Part shown: positions 45,139 through 53,119 of the stretch, piece after piece
Numbering within the stretch: the first letter of the stretch is position 1
Layout of the letters: each line of letters begins with the position of its first letter
From: Pseudomonadota bacterium
GTDB taxonomy: Bacteria > Pseudomonadota > Gammaproteobacteria > Xanthomonadales > Xanthomonadaceae
Assembly (NCBI GenBank): GCA_030528565.1
Contig: JAUMYP010000003.1
Location: forward strand, 63,082 to 121,477
DNA length: 58,396 bases
Direction of reading: 5' to 3'
Notes under the pieces: model-generated
Databases searched by the model: none
What the model saw: the letters and a program-made list of their open reading frames with translations, nothing else
What the model was told of the DNA's origin: nothing
Position numbers and translations under genes: made by a program

Positions 45139-45223
45139 TGGTGCCCAAGAGGGGACTCGAACCCCTACGACCTAAGCCGCTACCACCTCAAGGTAGTGCG
45201 TCTACCAATTCCGCCACCTGGGC
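45139..45223 (-). tRNA. tRNA-Leu (GAG)
   Basis: An 85-nt class II tRNA with encoded CCA. The acceptor stem is GCCCAGG/CTTGGGC, the anticodon loop CTTGAGG gives anticodon GAG, and the variable arm is long. It lies between secG and nuoA, the same neighbour (secG) as leuU in E. coli, and is probably processed from the secG transcript. Confidence 0.95.
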
Positions 45224-45279
45224 ATGTTTCCCGAAGCACACTGACCGCACTGCGGGAAGCAAACTATTGTAATCCGAAA

Positions 45280-45705
45280 TTATCCTTCTTGTGCGCTTTT
45301 TTCAGCAGAATTTTCTGCTTTGGGCACATCGGGCGTTGCCGCCGGCGACTCGGCAGGCGCAACCGGCGCGCTGGGGATGGCCGGCGCTGCGTTTTCAGCG
45401 GGCACCGCCGCTTCCTGCGGCAGGTTTGCCATCACGCCCAAATCTCCCCCTTGCTGCCCGGCATTGCGCGCGCCCTGCATATGCAGCCAGGCCATGCCAA
45501 GGGTCATGCCGAAAAAGGCAATCGCCAGCCATTTGGTGGACTTGGACAAGAAATTGGAAGCGCCGCGCGCACCAAACACGGTGGCCGAGGCGCCGCCGCC
45601 AAAACCCGAGCCTGCCGCAGCACCAGCGCCGCGTTGCATCAGGATGAGTGCAATCATCGCAATAGCGACCAGCACATAAACGATATTGAGAATCCAGAGC
45701 AGCAT
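45280..45705 (-). CDS. secG: Protein-export membrane protein SecG
   Basis: A 141-residue SecG, an accessory subunit of the SecYEG channel. Two membrane helices (about 2-22 and 52-72) flank the conserved loop Leu-Met-Gln-Arg-Gly-Ala-Gly-Ala-Ala-Ala-Gly-Ser-Gly-Phe-Gly-Gly-Gly. The C-terminal ~65 residues are a long Ala/Pro/Glu-rich tail. It is 3 bp after tpiA and upstream of tRNA-Leu. Confidence 0.96.
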   Translation of the reverse strand: MLLWILNIVYVLVAIAMIALILMQRGAGAAAGSGFGGGASATVFGARGASNFLSKSTKWLAIAFFGMTLGMAWLHMQGARNAGQQGGDLGVMANLPQEAAVPAENAAPAIPSAPVAPAESPAATPDVPKAENSAEKSAQEG

Positions 45706-45708
45706 GTA

Positions 45709-46467
45709 TCAAACTTCCGTCAGGCACTCGCTGGCTGCGATGATGCCGTTGAATTCGGCGGCCACCAGCGCGGCGCCACCCACGAGACCGCCATCGACAT
45801 CCGGCTGCGCGAACAGCTCGGCGGCGTTACCGGCCTTGACACTGCCGCCGTAAAGAATCGGCAGCAAGCTGGCAATATTAGCATCCCGGCGGGCCGCTTC
45901 GCTACGGATGAAGGCATGCACCGCCTGGGCTTCTTCCGGTGTTGCGGTTTTGCCGGTGCCAATCGCCCAGACCGGCTCATAGGCGACGATAGCCCCGGCC
46001 AGCGCCTCATCGCCCAGATGGGCAAACACCGCATCCAGTTGCTCAGCGATGCGCTCTTCAGTTTGCCCGGCTTCGCGCTCGGCCAGGGTTTCGCCCACAC
46101 ACAGCACCGGCACGATACCGGCGGCCTTGGCGGCGGCAAATTTCTGCGCCACCACGGCGCTGCTTTCGCCGTGATACTGGCGGCGCTCCGAATGCCCCAC
46201 CAGGGTGTGGCTGGCGCCGATGTCTTTGAGCATCTGCGCGGAGATTTCGCCGGTATAGGCGCCTTTTTCATGCGCACTGACATCCTGCGCGCCAAAACCG
46301 ATGCCCGGATACTTGCCGACCAGCTCGGCCAGATACAGCGCGGGCGGGAACACCAGTACCTCGACCTTGCCAGGGACTTGCGGCAGCTCAAGCGCCGCCA
46401 GAAGCTCGCGGGCAAAGCTGCGGCTGCCATTCAGTTTCCAGTTACCGGCAACGATTTTTTTGCGCAT
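45709..46467 (-). CDS. tpiA: Triosephosphate isomerase
   Basis: A 252-residue glycolytic enzyme interconverting dihydroxyacetone phosphate and glyceraldehyde 3-phosphate. Catalytic residues are visible: Lys11 in Gly-Asn-Trp-Lys-Leu-Asn, His92 in Gly-His-Ser-Glu-Arg-Arg, and Glu164 in Ala-Tyr-Glu-Pro-Val-Trp-Ala-Ile-Gly-Thr-Gly. The phosphate loop Leu-Tyr-Gly-Gly-Ser-Val is present. The start at 46467 has an AGGAGC site upstream. It is followed by secG, as in many gammaproteobacteria. Confidence 0.98.
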   Translation of the reverse strand: MRKKIVAGNWKLNGSRSFARELLAALELPQVPGKVEVLVFPPALYLAELVGKYPGIGFGAQDVSAHEKGAYTGEISAQMLKDIGASHTLVGHSERRQYHGESSAVVAQKFAAAKAAGIVPVLCVGETLAEREAGQTEERIAEQLDAVFAHLGDEALAGAIVAYEPVWAIGTGKTATPEEAQAVHAFIRSEAARRDANIASLLPILYGGSVKAGNAAELFAQPDVDGGLVGGAALVAAEFNGIIAASECLTEV

Positions 46468-46486
46468 GTCAGCTCCTTCAGATATT

Positions 46487-47437
46487 TCAGGCCAGTTTGA
46501 TTTCACGCAGGCGCTCCATCAGATAGCCGTGCGCGGTGATGGGTTCGGGATAGCGGTTGGGATTGTCGGCGCTGACGCACTGCGGCAGCACATCAATCAG
46601 AAAGTCCGGGTTCGGGTGCAGGAAGAACGGCGTGGAATAGCGCGGCTGGCGGGCCTCATCGCCCGGCGGGTTGACCACCCGGTGCGTGGTGGAGGGATAC
46701 ACATGATTGGTCAGGCGTTGCAGCATGTCGCCGATATTGACCACGATGGTGCCGGGCGCGGCGGTGTACGGCACCCACTCGCCCTTGCGCGAGAGCACTT
46801 CCAGCCCGGCGGCGCTGGCGCCGACCAGCAGGGTAATGAGGTTGATGTCCTCATGCGCACCGGCGCGCACATTGGGGATATCGGGCGTGGTGATGGGCGG
46901 GTAATGAATCGGGCGCAGGATGGAATTGCCGCTATCGGTCTTGTCGGCAAACCAGTCTTCGGGCAGGCCGAGCGAAAGCGCCAGCGCCGAGAGCACCTGC
47001 GAGCCGAGCTTGTCCAGTGCCTGATACAGGGCATAGCCGTTTTCCCGGAAGCCCGGGATTTCTTCTGGCCAGACATTGGCGGGCATCACTTCGGCATGCC
47101 TGGATGCGCGGTCGATTTCCCGGCCGATATGCCAGAACTCCTTCAAGTCGTGATGCTGCGCACCCTTGGCGGTTTCAATGCCAAACGGGGTATAGCCGCG
47201 CGCCCCGCCCTGGCCTTGCAGGTGATAGCACTTTTTGACGCTTTCTGGCAGGGCAAAAAACGCCTGAAAGTCGGCATAGGCCGCATCGACCAGTTCGTCG
47301 GCAATATCATGGCCGCAAATACCGGCAAACCCCCACTCGCGGTAGGTGGCCGCCAGCTCCTGCACGAATGCGGCGCGGTCTTCGGCGCTTGCCGGGTTAT
47401 TGAAGCGGCGGATATCAAGCGTGGGGATATGGCTCAT
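46487..47437 (-). CDS. 2-oxoglutarate/Fe(II) oxygenase of the isopenicillin N synthase family
   Basis: A 316-residue enzyme of the plant-type 2-oxoglutarate-dependent dioxygenase fold. The N-terminal DIOX_N part includes Trp-Gly-Phe-Ala-Gly-Ile. The iron ligands are His195, Asp197 and His252, and the co-substrate motif Arg266-x-Ser268 is intact. The substrate is unknown; relatives act on small metabolites such as amino-acid derivatives or nucleobases. It lies between glmM and tpiA on the same strand. Its role next to essential genes is probably coincidental. Confidence 0.9.
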   Translation of the reverse strand: MSHIPTLDIRRFNNPASAEDRAAFVQELAATYREWGFAGICGHDIADELVDAAYADFQAFFALPESVKKCYHLQGQGGARGYTPFGIETAKGAQHHDLKEFWHIGREIDRASRHAEVMPANVWPEEIPGFRENGYALYQALDKLGSQVLSALALSLGLPEDWFADKTDSGNSILRPIHYPPITTPDIPNVRAGAHEDINLITLLVGASAAGLEVLSRKGEWVPYTAAPGTIVVNIGDMLQRLTNHVYPSTTHRVVNPPGDEARQPRYSTPFFLHPNPDFLIDVLPQCVSADNPNRYPEPITAHGYLMERLREIKLA

Positions 47438-47507
47438 GGCGATGGTATTCAAAAGCAAAACAGGCGCGCTATTCTAGTCCGTACGCCCCGGTCCGGATTG
47501 CGGAAAA

Positions 47508-48866
47508 TCAAGCTGCGGCCGCTGCGGCCTGCACTGCCGCCGCCAGCGTATCCAGGGTGTCCTGCATCAGCGCGGCCTCATCGGCCTCCACCGTCACCCG
47601 CACCACCGGCTCGGTGCCCGATGGCCGCAGGAATGCGCGACCACGCCCGGCGACGCGCTGTTGCGCCTGGGCAAGCGCGGCCTTCACCGCAGCCGCTTCC
47701 GTCACCGCCACACCGGGCGCGATGCGGATATTGCGGGTTTCTTGCGGCAGCTTCTCCATCCCGGCCAGCGCATCGGCCAGCGAGATATCACGCTCGCGCA
47801 ATACCTCCAGCACTTGCAGCGCGGCGATGATGCCGTCCCCGGTGCTGGCGCGGTCAAGGCAGAGCAAATGCCCGGAAGCCTCGCCGCCCAGGATGCCCTG
47901 CTTTTGCAGCAGCATCTGGTGCACATGACGGTCGCCGACCTTGCTGCGCAGAAAGCCGATGCCAGCCCCGGCCAGGGCACGCTCAAGGCCGTAATTGCTC
48001 ATCAGGGTGCCGACCACCGGCCCTTTCAGGCGGCCTGTGTTTTGCCAGTGGGCGGCCAGCACCCAGAGCAGGTCATCGCCATCGCGCACCTGCCCCTGGC
48101 CATCGACAAACAGCACCCGGTCGCCATCGCCATCAAAGGCGATACCCAGCGCCGCGCCGCGTGCCTGTACTTCCGCGACCAGCGCCTGCGGGTGGGTGGA
48201 GCCAACACCATCGTTGATATTCAGGCCATTGGGGGAGACACCGATGGCATCTACCCGCGCGCCCAGCTCGCGCAGCACCAGCGGCCCTAGCTTGTAGTTG
48301 GCGCCATTGGCCGCGTCCACCACCAGATGCAGGCCGTTGAGGTCAAAGCCGCGCGGCACCGAGTTCTTGCAGGCTTCCACATAGCGGCCAATCGCGTCCT
48401 CGGTACGCACCGCCCGCCCCAGTTGCTCGGAGGGCACGGTGGAAAACGGCTTTTCCAGCGCCGCTTCAATCGAAAGCTCATCGGCATCACCGAGCTTTTC
48501 GCCATCGGCAGAAAAAAACTTGATGCCATTGTCATGATGCGGGTTGTGCGAGGCAGAAATCACGATGCCGCCATCAGCGCGCAGCGAACGGGTCAGATGC
48601 GCCACCGCAGGCGTGGGCATCGGCCCCATCAGCTCCACATCCACGCCTGCGGCGGAAAGCCCCGCCTCCAGCGCCGCCTCGAACATATAGTTGGAAATGC
48701 GCGTGTCCTTGCCGATGACCACTTTCGGCTTGCGCCAGCCCTCGCCACGACGCTCGCGCAGCGCATGGCCGTAAGCATTGCCAAGGCGCAGCACAAAATC
48801 TGCGGAAATCACGCCATCGCCGACCCGGCCACGGATGCCATCGGTGCCGAAATATTTGCGCGCCAT
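47508..48866 (-). CDS. glmM: Phosphoglucosamine mutase
   Basis: A 452-residue enzyme converting glucosamine 6-phosphate to glucosamine 1-phosphate for peptidoglycan and LPS. The phosphoserine is Ser106 in Ile-Ser-Ala-Ser-His-Asn-Pro. The metal loop Asp-Gly-Asp-Gly-Asp-Arg, the sugar loop Gly-Gly-Glu-Ala-Ser-Gly-His and the phosphate loop Arg-Pro-Ser-Gly-Thr-Glu-Pro are all present. Ten bases separate it from accD upstream. Confidence 0.98.
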   Translation of the reverse strand: MARKYFGTDGIRGRVGDGVISADFVLRLGNAYGHALRERRGEGWRKPKVVIGKDTRISNYMFEAALEAGLSAAGVDVELMGPMPTPAVAHLTRSLRADGGIVISASHNPHHDNGIKFFSADGEKLGDADELSIEAALEKPFSTVPSEQLGRAVRTEDAIGRYVEACKNSVPRGFDLNGLHLVVDAANGANYKLGPLVLRELGARVDAIGVSPNGLNINDGVGSTHPQALVAEVQARGAALGIAFDGDGDRVLFVDGQGQVRDGDDLLWVLAAHWQNTGRLKGPVVGTLMSNYGLERALAGAGIGFLRSKVGDRHVHQMLLQKQGILGGEASGHLLCLDRASTGDGIIAALQVLEVLRERDISLADALAGMEKLPQETRNIRIAPGVAVTEAAAVKAALAQAQQRVAGRGRAFLRPSGTEPVVRVTVEADEAALMQDTLDTLAAAVQAAAAAA

Positions 48867-48875
48867 GCCTGCTCC

Positions 48876-49766
48876 TTATGCCACCAGTTCGCTGTCTTCC
48901 GGCGGCTGCGGCTGCTGCATCAGAAGCGCCGCCAGTACCGCGATACGCTCGCGCATTTCACGGCGGTCACAAATCTGGTCAATCGCGCCATGCTCCAGCA
49001 AAAACTCGCTGCGCTGGAAGCCTTCGGGCAGTTTTTCGCGCACGGTTTGCTCAATCACCCGCGGCCCGGCAAAGCCAATCAGCGCCTCCGGCTCGGCGAT
49101 ATTGATATCACCCAGCATGGCAAAGCTGGCCGACACCCCGCCGGTGGTCGGATGGGTCAGCACCGAGAAATACGGCAGCCCCTTGGCACGCAAGCGCCCC
49201 AGCGCCGCCGAGGTCTTGGCCATCTGCATCAGCGAAAACAGGCTCTCCTGCATGCGCGCGCCGCCACTGGCAGAAAAGCACACGAACGGCGCGCCGATTT
49301 CTGCAGCGCGCTCGGCGCCCAGGGTGAAACGCTCGCCAACCACCGAACCCATCGAGCCGCCCATGAAGGCAAAATCAAAGGCACTGGCCACAATCGGGCG
49401 ACCCTTGAGCTTGCCTTCCATGGTCACCAGTGCATCACGCTCGCCGGTGGATTTCTGCGCGGCCTTGATGCGCTCGGCATAACGCTTCTGGTCGCGGAAT
49501 TTGAGCACATCGGTCGGCCCCAGCTTGCCGCCCAGCTCGCGGCCCGTGCCGATATCCAGAAAGGTCGCCAGACGCGCGCGGGCGCGAATGGGCATATGGA
49601 AGCTGCATTTGGGGCAGACCTCCTGATTGGCCTCCAGTTCCGGGCGATACAGCACCTCACCACAGCGCCGGCATTTCTCCCACAGCCCCTCGGGCACACT
49701 GCGCTTGCGCTCGCTGGCGGTTTCGGTGCGGATGCGCGGACTGGTAAGTTTCTTGAGCCAGGACAT
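48876..49766 (-). CDS. accD: Acetyl-CoA carboxylase carboxyltransferase subunit beta
   Basis: A 296-residue subunit that with AccA transfers CO2 from biotin to acetyl-CoA. The zinc ribbon has Cys32, Cys35, Cys51 and Cys54. The carboxyltransferase core shows [12 protein letters not shown] and [10 protein letters not shown]. The start at 49766 gives the usual Met-Ser-Trp-Leu N-terminus. In xanthomonads trpA normally precedes it; here the upstream DNA is an IS-ridden island. Confidence 0.98.
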   Translation of the reverse strand: MSWLKKLTSPRIRTETASERKRSVPEGLWEKCRRCGEVLYRPELEANQEVCPKCSFHMPIRARARLATFLDIGTGRELGGKLGPTDVLKFRDQKRYAERIKAAQKSTGERDALVTMEGKLKGRPIVASAFDFAFMGGSMGSVVGERFTLGAERAAEIGAPFVCFSASGGARMQESLFSLMQMAKTSAALGRLRAKGLPYFSVLTHPTTGGVSASFAMLGDINIAEPEALIGFAGPRVIEQTVREKLPEGFQRSEFLLEHGAIDQICDRREMRERIAVLAALLMQQPQPPEDSELVA

Positions 49767-49946
49767 TGCATGGACTCCTGCTGGTAAAGCGCGGCAGTTT
49801 AGAACTTGCTCAGGGCCTTTGCCTAGTACCTGCAAGTAAGGCCAATACTACTTTCAGGTACATATGCCCCACCCGTAAGCTTCCCCAATCACCAGACAGG
49901 GGCGCACGGATGCAGCACCTACTTGAACGTCGACGCGCATCGCGTG

Positions 49947-50410
49947 AGGAACAGTGATACTGCCGGTCATAAAGGCTATGACGCAGACAAGAAGGTATCG
50001 GGCATCAAGCGCCACATCGCAGTCGATAGCCTGGGCTTACCCCATGCCATTGCAGTGACCACCGCCAATGTTACCGACCACAAGGGGCATTGGCAGCGCT
50101 TGCACGCTGCAAGTGCAGTTTGAGCCGGATGCAAGCCCTGCCATGTGACAGCGGCTATACGGGCAAGCCCTTCGCACAGGGAGTGCGGAACACTCTGGGC
50201 GAGCATGTGATGGTGCAGATAGCCAGGCGCAGCCAGCTGCATACCTTCAAAGTCATGCCAAAACGCTGGATCGTCGAGCGCAGTTTTGCCTGACTGGAGA
50301 AAAACAGAAGACTGTGGAAGAACTGCGAGCGCAAGCTCAACACCAACTTGCAGTTCATCCACTTGGCTTTCCTGGCGCTCATCCCCAAAAGATTATGAAC
50401 AGGCTCTTAG
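49947..50410 (+). pseudogene. IS5-family transposase remnant with terminal repeat
   Basis: Two frames together encode the C-terminal half of an IS5-type DDE transposase: Gly-His-Lys-Gly-Tyr-Asp-Ala-Asp-Lys-Lys-Val and Lys-Arg-His-Ile-Ala-Val-Asp-Ser-Leu-Gly-Leu, then after a frame break near 50115 Asp-Ser-Gly-Tyr-Thr-Gly-Lys and Pro-Lys-Arg-Trp-Ile-Val-Glu-Arg-Ser-Phe-Ala. A stop replaces the conserved Trp next. The end GAACAGGCTC (50397-50406) looks like a terminal inverted repeat. The 5' half and left end are missing. Bases 49767-49946 hold nothing I can support. Confidence 0.85.
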
Positions 50411-50580
50411 AGGGGAATGATGCAACAAACGACTTGGTTAACCATATTAAGTCTTCGAGTCCAGCGTCAGACCTATACAGCGGCCCTGATCTGACCAACG
50501 ATGGAGTCGTTACGCACTGGCACGTCTACTACAATTCAAGAAGCAGCTTGCCTGAGCTACCTTCACTATCAGTCAAATGA
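50411..50580 (+). pseudogene. Possible 3' fragment of an unknown gene after the IS end
   Basis: Directly after the IS end an open frame encodes about 56 residues, including Asp-Leu-Tyr-Ser-Gly-Pro-Asp-Leu-Thr-Asn-Asp-Gly and His-Trp-His-Val-Tyr-Tyr-Asn-Ser. It has no credible start of its own; the only upstream ATG is in the IS end. It may be the tail of a gene cut by the insertion. Composition is A/T-rich like the following lipoprotein gene. Confidence 0.35.
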
Positions 50581-50600
50581 TGGCAATGATAGAGGATTTT

Positions 50601-51038
50601 ATGAGCAGACTCCTTAATATTTTATTTTCCCTTTTTATTTTGGCGGGCTGCACCACATCCATTCACTCAAAAGAAACGTCGTTAAAAAAGCTAGCACAAG
50701 CAAGTGTGGCGCTAGCAAATGAAATCAATAAGGATGGAGTAAGCGAATCTGAGTACGCCAAAATTGTCAACATATATGGGCTCCGCGAGCTGAAAGGAGT
50801 TGTTTTATCAACTGGCTCTGCCGTTGCCTTTGACCTTGAAGAGATACACTGCATCCCTTCAAATCTACTAGAAAGTGAACTGAAAGCATCCGGATACAAA
50901 GCTCTTGACTTCTCTACACCCTACCCTAGTCCTCCAAATGGACGAATCAGCCTAGGCTCCAGCGACTCAAATATTCATATACATATATTTCAGAATATCG
51001 ACATGAATTGCGTGAAGTCAGTTAGCATCAACAAGTAA
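50601..51038 (+). CDS. A/T-rich putative lipoprotein
   Basis: A 145-residue protein with a lipoprotein signal: a short basic start, a hydrophobic core and lipobox Leu14-Ala15-Gly16-Cys17. The mature part is polar, contains Ile-His-Cys-Ile-Pro-Ser-Asn and ends in a Ser/Asn-rich segment. No family is recognised. AGAGGA lies 6 bases before ATG 50601. The codon use and low GC differ sharply from the surrounding chromosome, so it is probably acquired DNA. Its place after a gene fragment recalls toxin-immunity remnants, but that is speculation. Confidence 0.65.
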   Translation: MSRLLNILFSLFILAGCTTSIHSKETSLKKLAQASVALANEINKDGVSESEYAKIVNIYGLRELKGVVLSTGSAVAFDLEEIHCIPSNLLESELKASGYKALDFSTPYPSPPNGRISLGSSDSNIHIHIFQNIDMNCVKSVSINK

Positions 51039-51070
51039 TTATCAAGGACACCCCTGCGCAAGCCTCCCCG

Positions 51071-51199
51071 TCAAGCATACATTTCAAAAGTAGAACTTTC
51101 GGCGAGGTGATTGCGGTGCTCAGCGGGGGTCAGATTGCCGAGTGAGTCGTGTGGACGTGTCTCGTGATAACGAGCAACTGCCAGACGTGCTGGGAGGAT
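51071..51199 (-). pseudogene. IS3-family transposase 3' remnant
   Basis: The minus strand encodes the C-terminal end of an IS3-type OrfB integrase: Ala-Arg-Tyr-His-Glu-Thr-Arg-Pro-His-Asp-Ser-Leu-Gly-Asn-Leu-Thr-Pro-Ala-Glu-His, and a stop at 51071-51073. About 40 codons remain; the catalytic part is gone. Confidence 0.85.
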
Positions 51200-51465
51200 T
51201 ACATTTTGTGGTCTTTGCCATTCTTATGCTACCCAATGGCTTGCATCGCAAAGGGTACCAAGAAGAATCCTTGAATAGGCTCTAAGCCTCCAAACAAATA
51301 CCCAGCGCCTTGCGCAAGGGGATAGAAAGTTCCGGGCGCGCTGGCAGGCTTGTCCAACATCCGCGCACCCGGCCAATGCCGCCCGCCACGCCATCGGCGT
51401 TTTTGACCATTGCCGCAGCACTAAAATCAGCTCAATGCTTGGGGCATGAATAGCGGCAGACACAA
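51200..51465. other. Gene-free stretch in the decayed island
   Basis: I see no supported gene here. A 79-codon minus-strand frame exists but has no ribosome-binding site and odd composition. The region is probably scar sequence left by insertion and deletion events. Confidence 0.5.
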
Positions 51466-51972
51466 TCAGTGCCCGGTATATTCACAAGTCGGCAGATGCC
51501 GGCCAATATCCCTGATATCCGGGGTGCTGCACTGCCACTCCACAAAGCTGTGCTGATGAATGCCGGGTACATAGACCAGTGTGCCTTTGCTGTGCGCATC
51601 ATCAATGACAATCGTGACAGTGCTGCTGCCATCTATTTTCACGGCTTTTATCCTTGAGCTGGGTGTCCAGTCGTGAGCAAGATTGAGATCGCTCAATGAG
51701 GTGGGCAACCGCTGATGCTCGGCATAAAACTCGGCAATCATGGTCTTGAGGTAAGTCGCCCCGTTGGCGCCCGCCCGGATGCTTTCGCTGTCATAAGCCA
51801 GTTGCTTCAGCTCGCGCATCTGCTCTTCATTTTTTATGCTCATTTCCTGCCGGATATAGTCGAGCGTCCGCTGTTCGGCCTTGTTGCTATAAACAAAGTC
51901 ATAGAACAGCAGCGATATCAGCGCCGCCAGCAGAACCGCCACGGCAACAAGCAAATAGTGGGTGGTTTTCAT
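51466..51972 (-). CDS. Pilin-like protein with atypical N-terminal anchor
   Basis: A 168-residue protein with one N-terminal membrane helix (about residues 5-27). An amphipathic helix follows, then a domain resembling the C-terminal head of type IV pilins: Met-Ile-Ala-Glu-Phe-Tyr-Ala-Glu-His-Gln-Arg-Leu-Pro, Trp-Gln-Cys-Ser-Thr and a final Leu-Pro-Thr-Cys. The usual prepilin cleavage site (Gly-Phe-Thr-Leu-x-Glu) is absent, so it is not processed as a standard pilin. It may be a pseudopilin-derived or pilus-accessory protein. It sits between scar DNA and the trpF relic. Confidence 0.62.
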   Translation of the reverse strand: MKTTHYLLVAVAVLLAALISLLFYDFVYSNKAEQRTLDYIRQEMSIKNEEQMRELKQLAYDSESIRAGANGATYLKTMIAEFYAEHQRLPTSLSDLNLAHDWTPSSRIKAVKIDGSSTVTIVIDDAHSKGTLVYVPGIHQHSFVEWQCSTPDIRDIGRHLPTCEYTGH

Positions 51973-52025
51973 GGGGTTTCCTTGAACCTCCGGCATTGGC
52001 TGAATGCTCGCCACCATTGGCATCG

Positions 52026-52283
52026 GCCCGCCGTGTTTTCACGGTCGGCACGATGCACGGCAGCGATAAAGGCAAGCATCTTATCTCCATACTTGATGCC
52101 GGTGGCAAGCTCCACGCCGGAGGCCGCATCTGTCTCATCGCCATGAAACTGCAAAAAATCCGGGGCGATATATGCCACCACGGCAACGACTTCATCACGC
52201 GGATTGTCCACGGACAGCGCCACCGCAGCCGTCTGCGGGGTAATCGCCGCACGCAATGTTCGGCCTTGGCAAGCGTCAGGCAA
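52026..52283 (-). pseudogene. trpF: trpF relic (phosphoribosylanthranilate isomerase)
   Basis: The minus strand encodes a fragment matching the middle of TrpF: Ala-Val-Ala-Leu-Ser-Val-Asp-Asn-Pro-Arg-Asp-Glu-Val, then Ile-Ala-Pro-Asp-Phe-Leu-Gln-Phe-His-Gly-Asp-Glu. The N-terminal barrel strand with the catalytic Cys and the C-terminal half are missing or out of frame. The location directly after truA is where trpF is found in xanthomonads, followed by trpB, trpA and accD. trpB and trpA are absent from the window. Confidence 0.75.
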
Positions 52284-52339
52284 CGCGTGCTTTTCCTGGC
52301 AAAATCAGCCCCGTTTGATGCCGCTGGGCTCAGTCAATG

Positions 52340-53119
52340 TCATGCCCTGGCGGTGACTTCATCCGGCAGGCCGTGGCTTGCCGCATACAGCGGATGCAAA
52401 AAGCACAGGCCAGAAGCGGCTGCGGTTGGCCCGGCCTTGCTGCGGTCGCGGCCTCTAAGCAGCTCGGCCAGCCATTCGACCGGCTTTTCCCCTGCGCCGA
52501 CCGGAATCAGCGAGCCGACGATATTGCGCACCATGTGGTGCAGGAAAGCATTGGCCTGCACTTCCACCTGCACTTCATCGCCGTGGCGGCAAACGCTGAT
52601 GTGCTGCATTTCCCGGCGCGGGTGCGTGGCCTGGCAGTGCACGGTACGGAAGGCGGAAAAATCCTGCTCGCCAAGCAGGGCCTGCGCCGCCTGCTGCATG
52701 CGCCCGGCATCCAGTGGACGGCGCTCCCAGCCCAGATAGTCACGTTCGATACCGGGGCGCACCGGGCGGTTCAGGATGCGATAGCGATAGCGCCGGGCAT
52801 GGGCAGAAAAGCGCGCACTGAAGTCATCGGCCACCGGCACGCACCAGCGCACCGCCATGTCGGCAGGCAGTTGCGAGGTAATGCCCAGCATCCAGGCACG
52901 CGCATCGCGCGCTGCATCCGAGTCGAAATGCACCACCTGGCAGCGCGCGTGCACGCCAGCATCGGTACGGCCTGCGCATACCGTATCGACCGGGTGATTG
53001 GCCACGCGGGCAATGGCGTTTTCCAGCGTCTGTTGCAGCGTCGGGCCGTTATCGCCCAGCCGCTGCCAGCCCAGATAGCGGCTACCCTGATACTCGATAC
53101 CCAGCGCCCAGCGCGCCAT
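52340..53119 (-). CDS. truA: tRNA pseudouridine(38-40) synthase
   Basis: A 259-residue enzyme that makes pseudouridine at positions 38-40 of the tRNA anticodon arm. The catalytic aspartate is Asp53 in Gly-Arg-Thr-Asp-Ala-Gly-Val-His-Ala. The motifs Tyr-Arg-Tyr-Arg-Ile and [12 protein letters not shown] are present. The start overlaps the fimV stop (ATGA). Confidence 0.97.
   Translation of the reverse strand: MARWALGIEYQGSRYLGWQRLGDNGPTLQQTLENAIARVANHPVDTVCAGRTDAGVHARCQVVHFDSDAARDARAWMLGITSQLPADMAVRWCVPVADDFSARFSAHARRYRYRILNRPVRPGIERDYLGWERRPLDAGRMQQAAQALLGEQDFSAFRTVHCQATHPRREMQHISVCRHGDEVQVEVQANAFLHHMVRNIVGSLIPVGAGEKPVEWLAELLRGRDRSKAGPTAAASGLCFLHPLYAASHGLPDEVTARA

Noticed and set aside
49840-50580. 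Intact IS5 element
   Set aside because: The 5' half is absent, the frame breaks near 50115, a stop replaces a conserved Trp, and only one end is visible.
51224-51463. 79-codon minus-strand open frame
   Set aside because: No ribosome-binding site, Arg/Ala/Trp-rich composition and a location in scar DNA; no support for coding.
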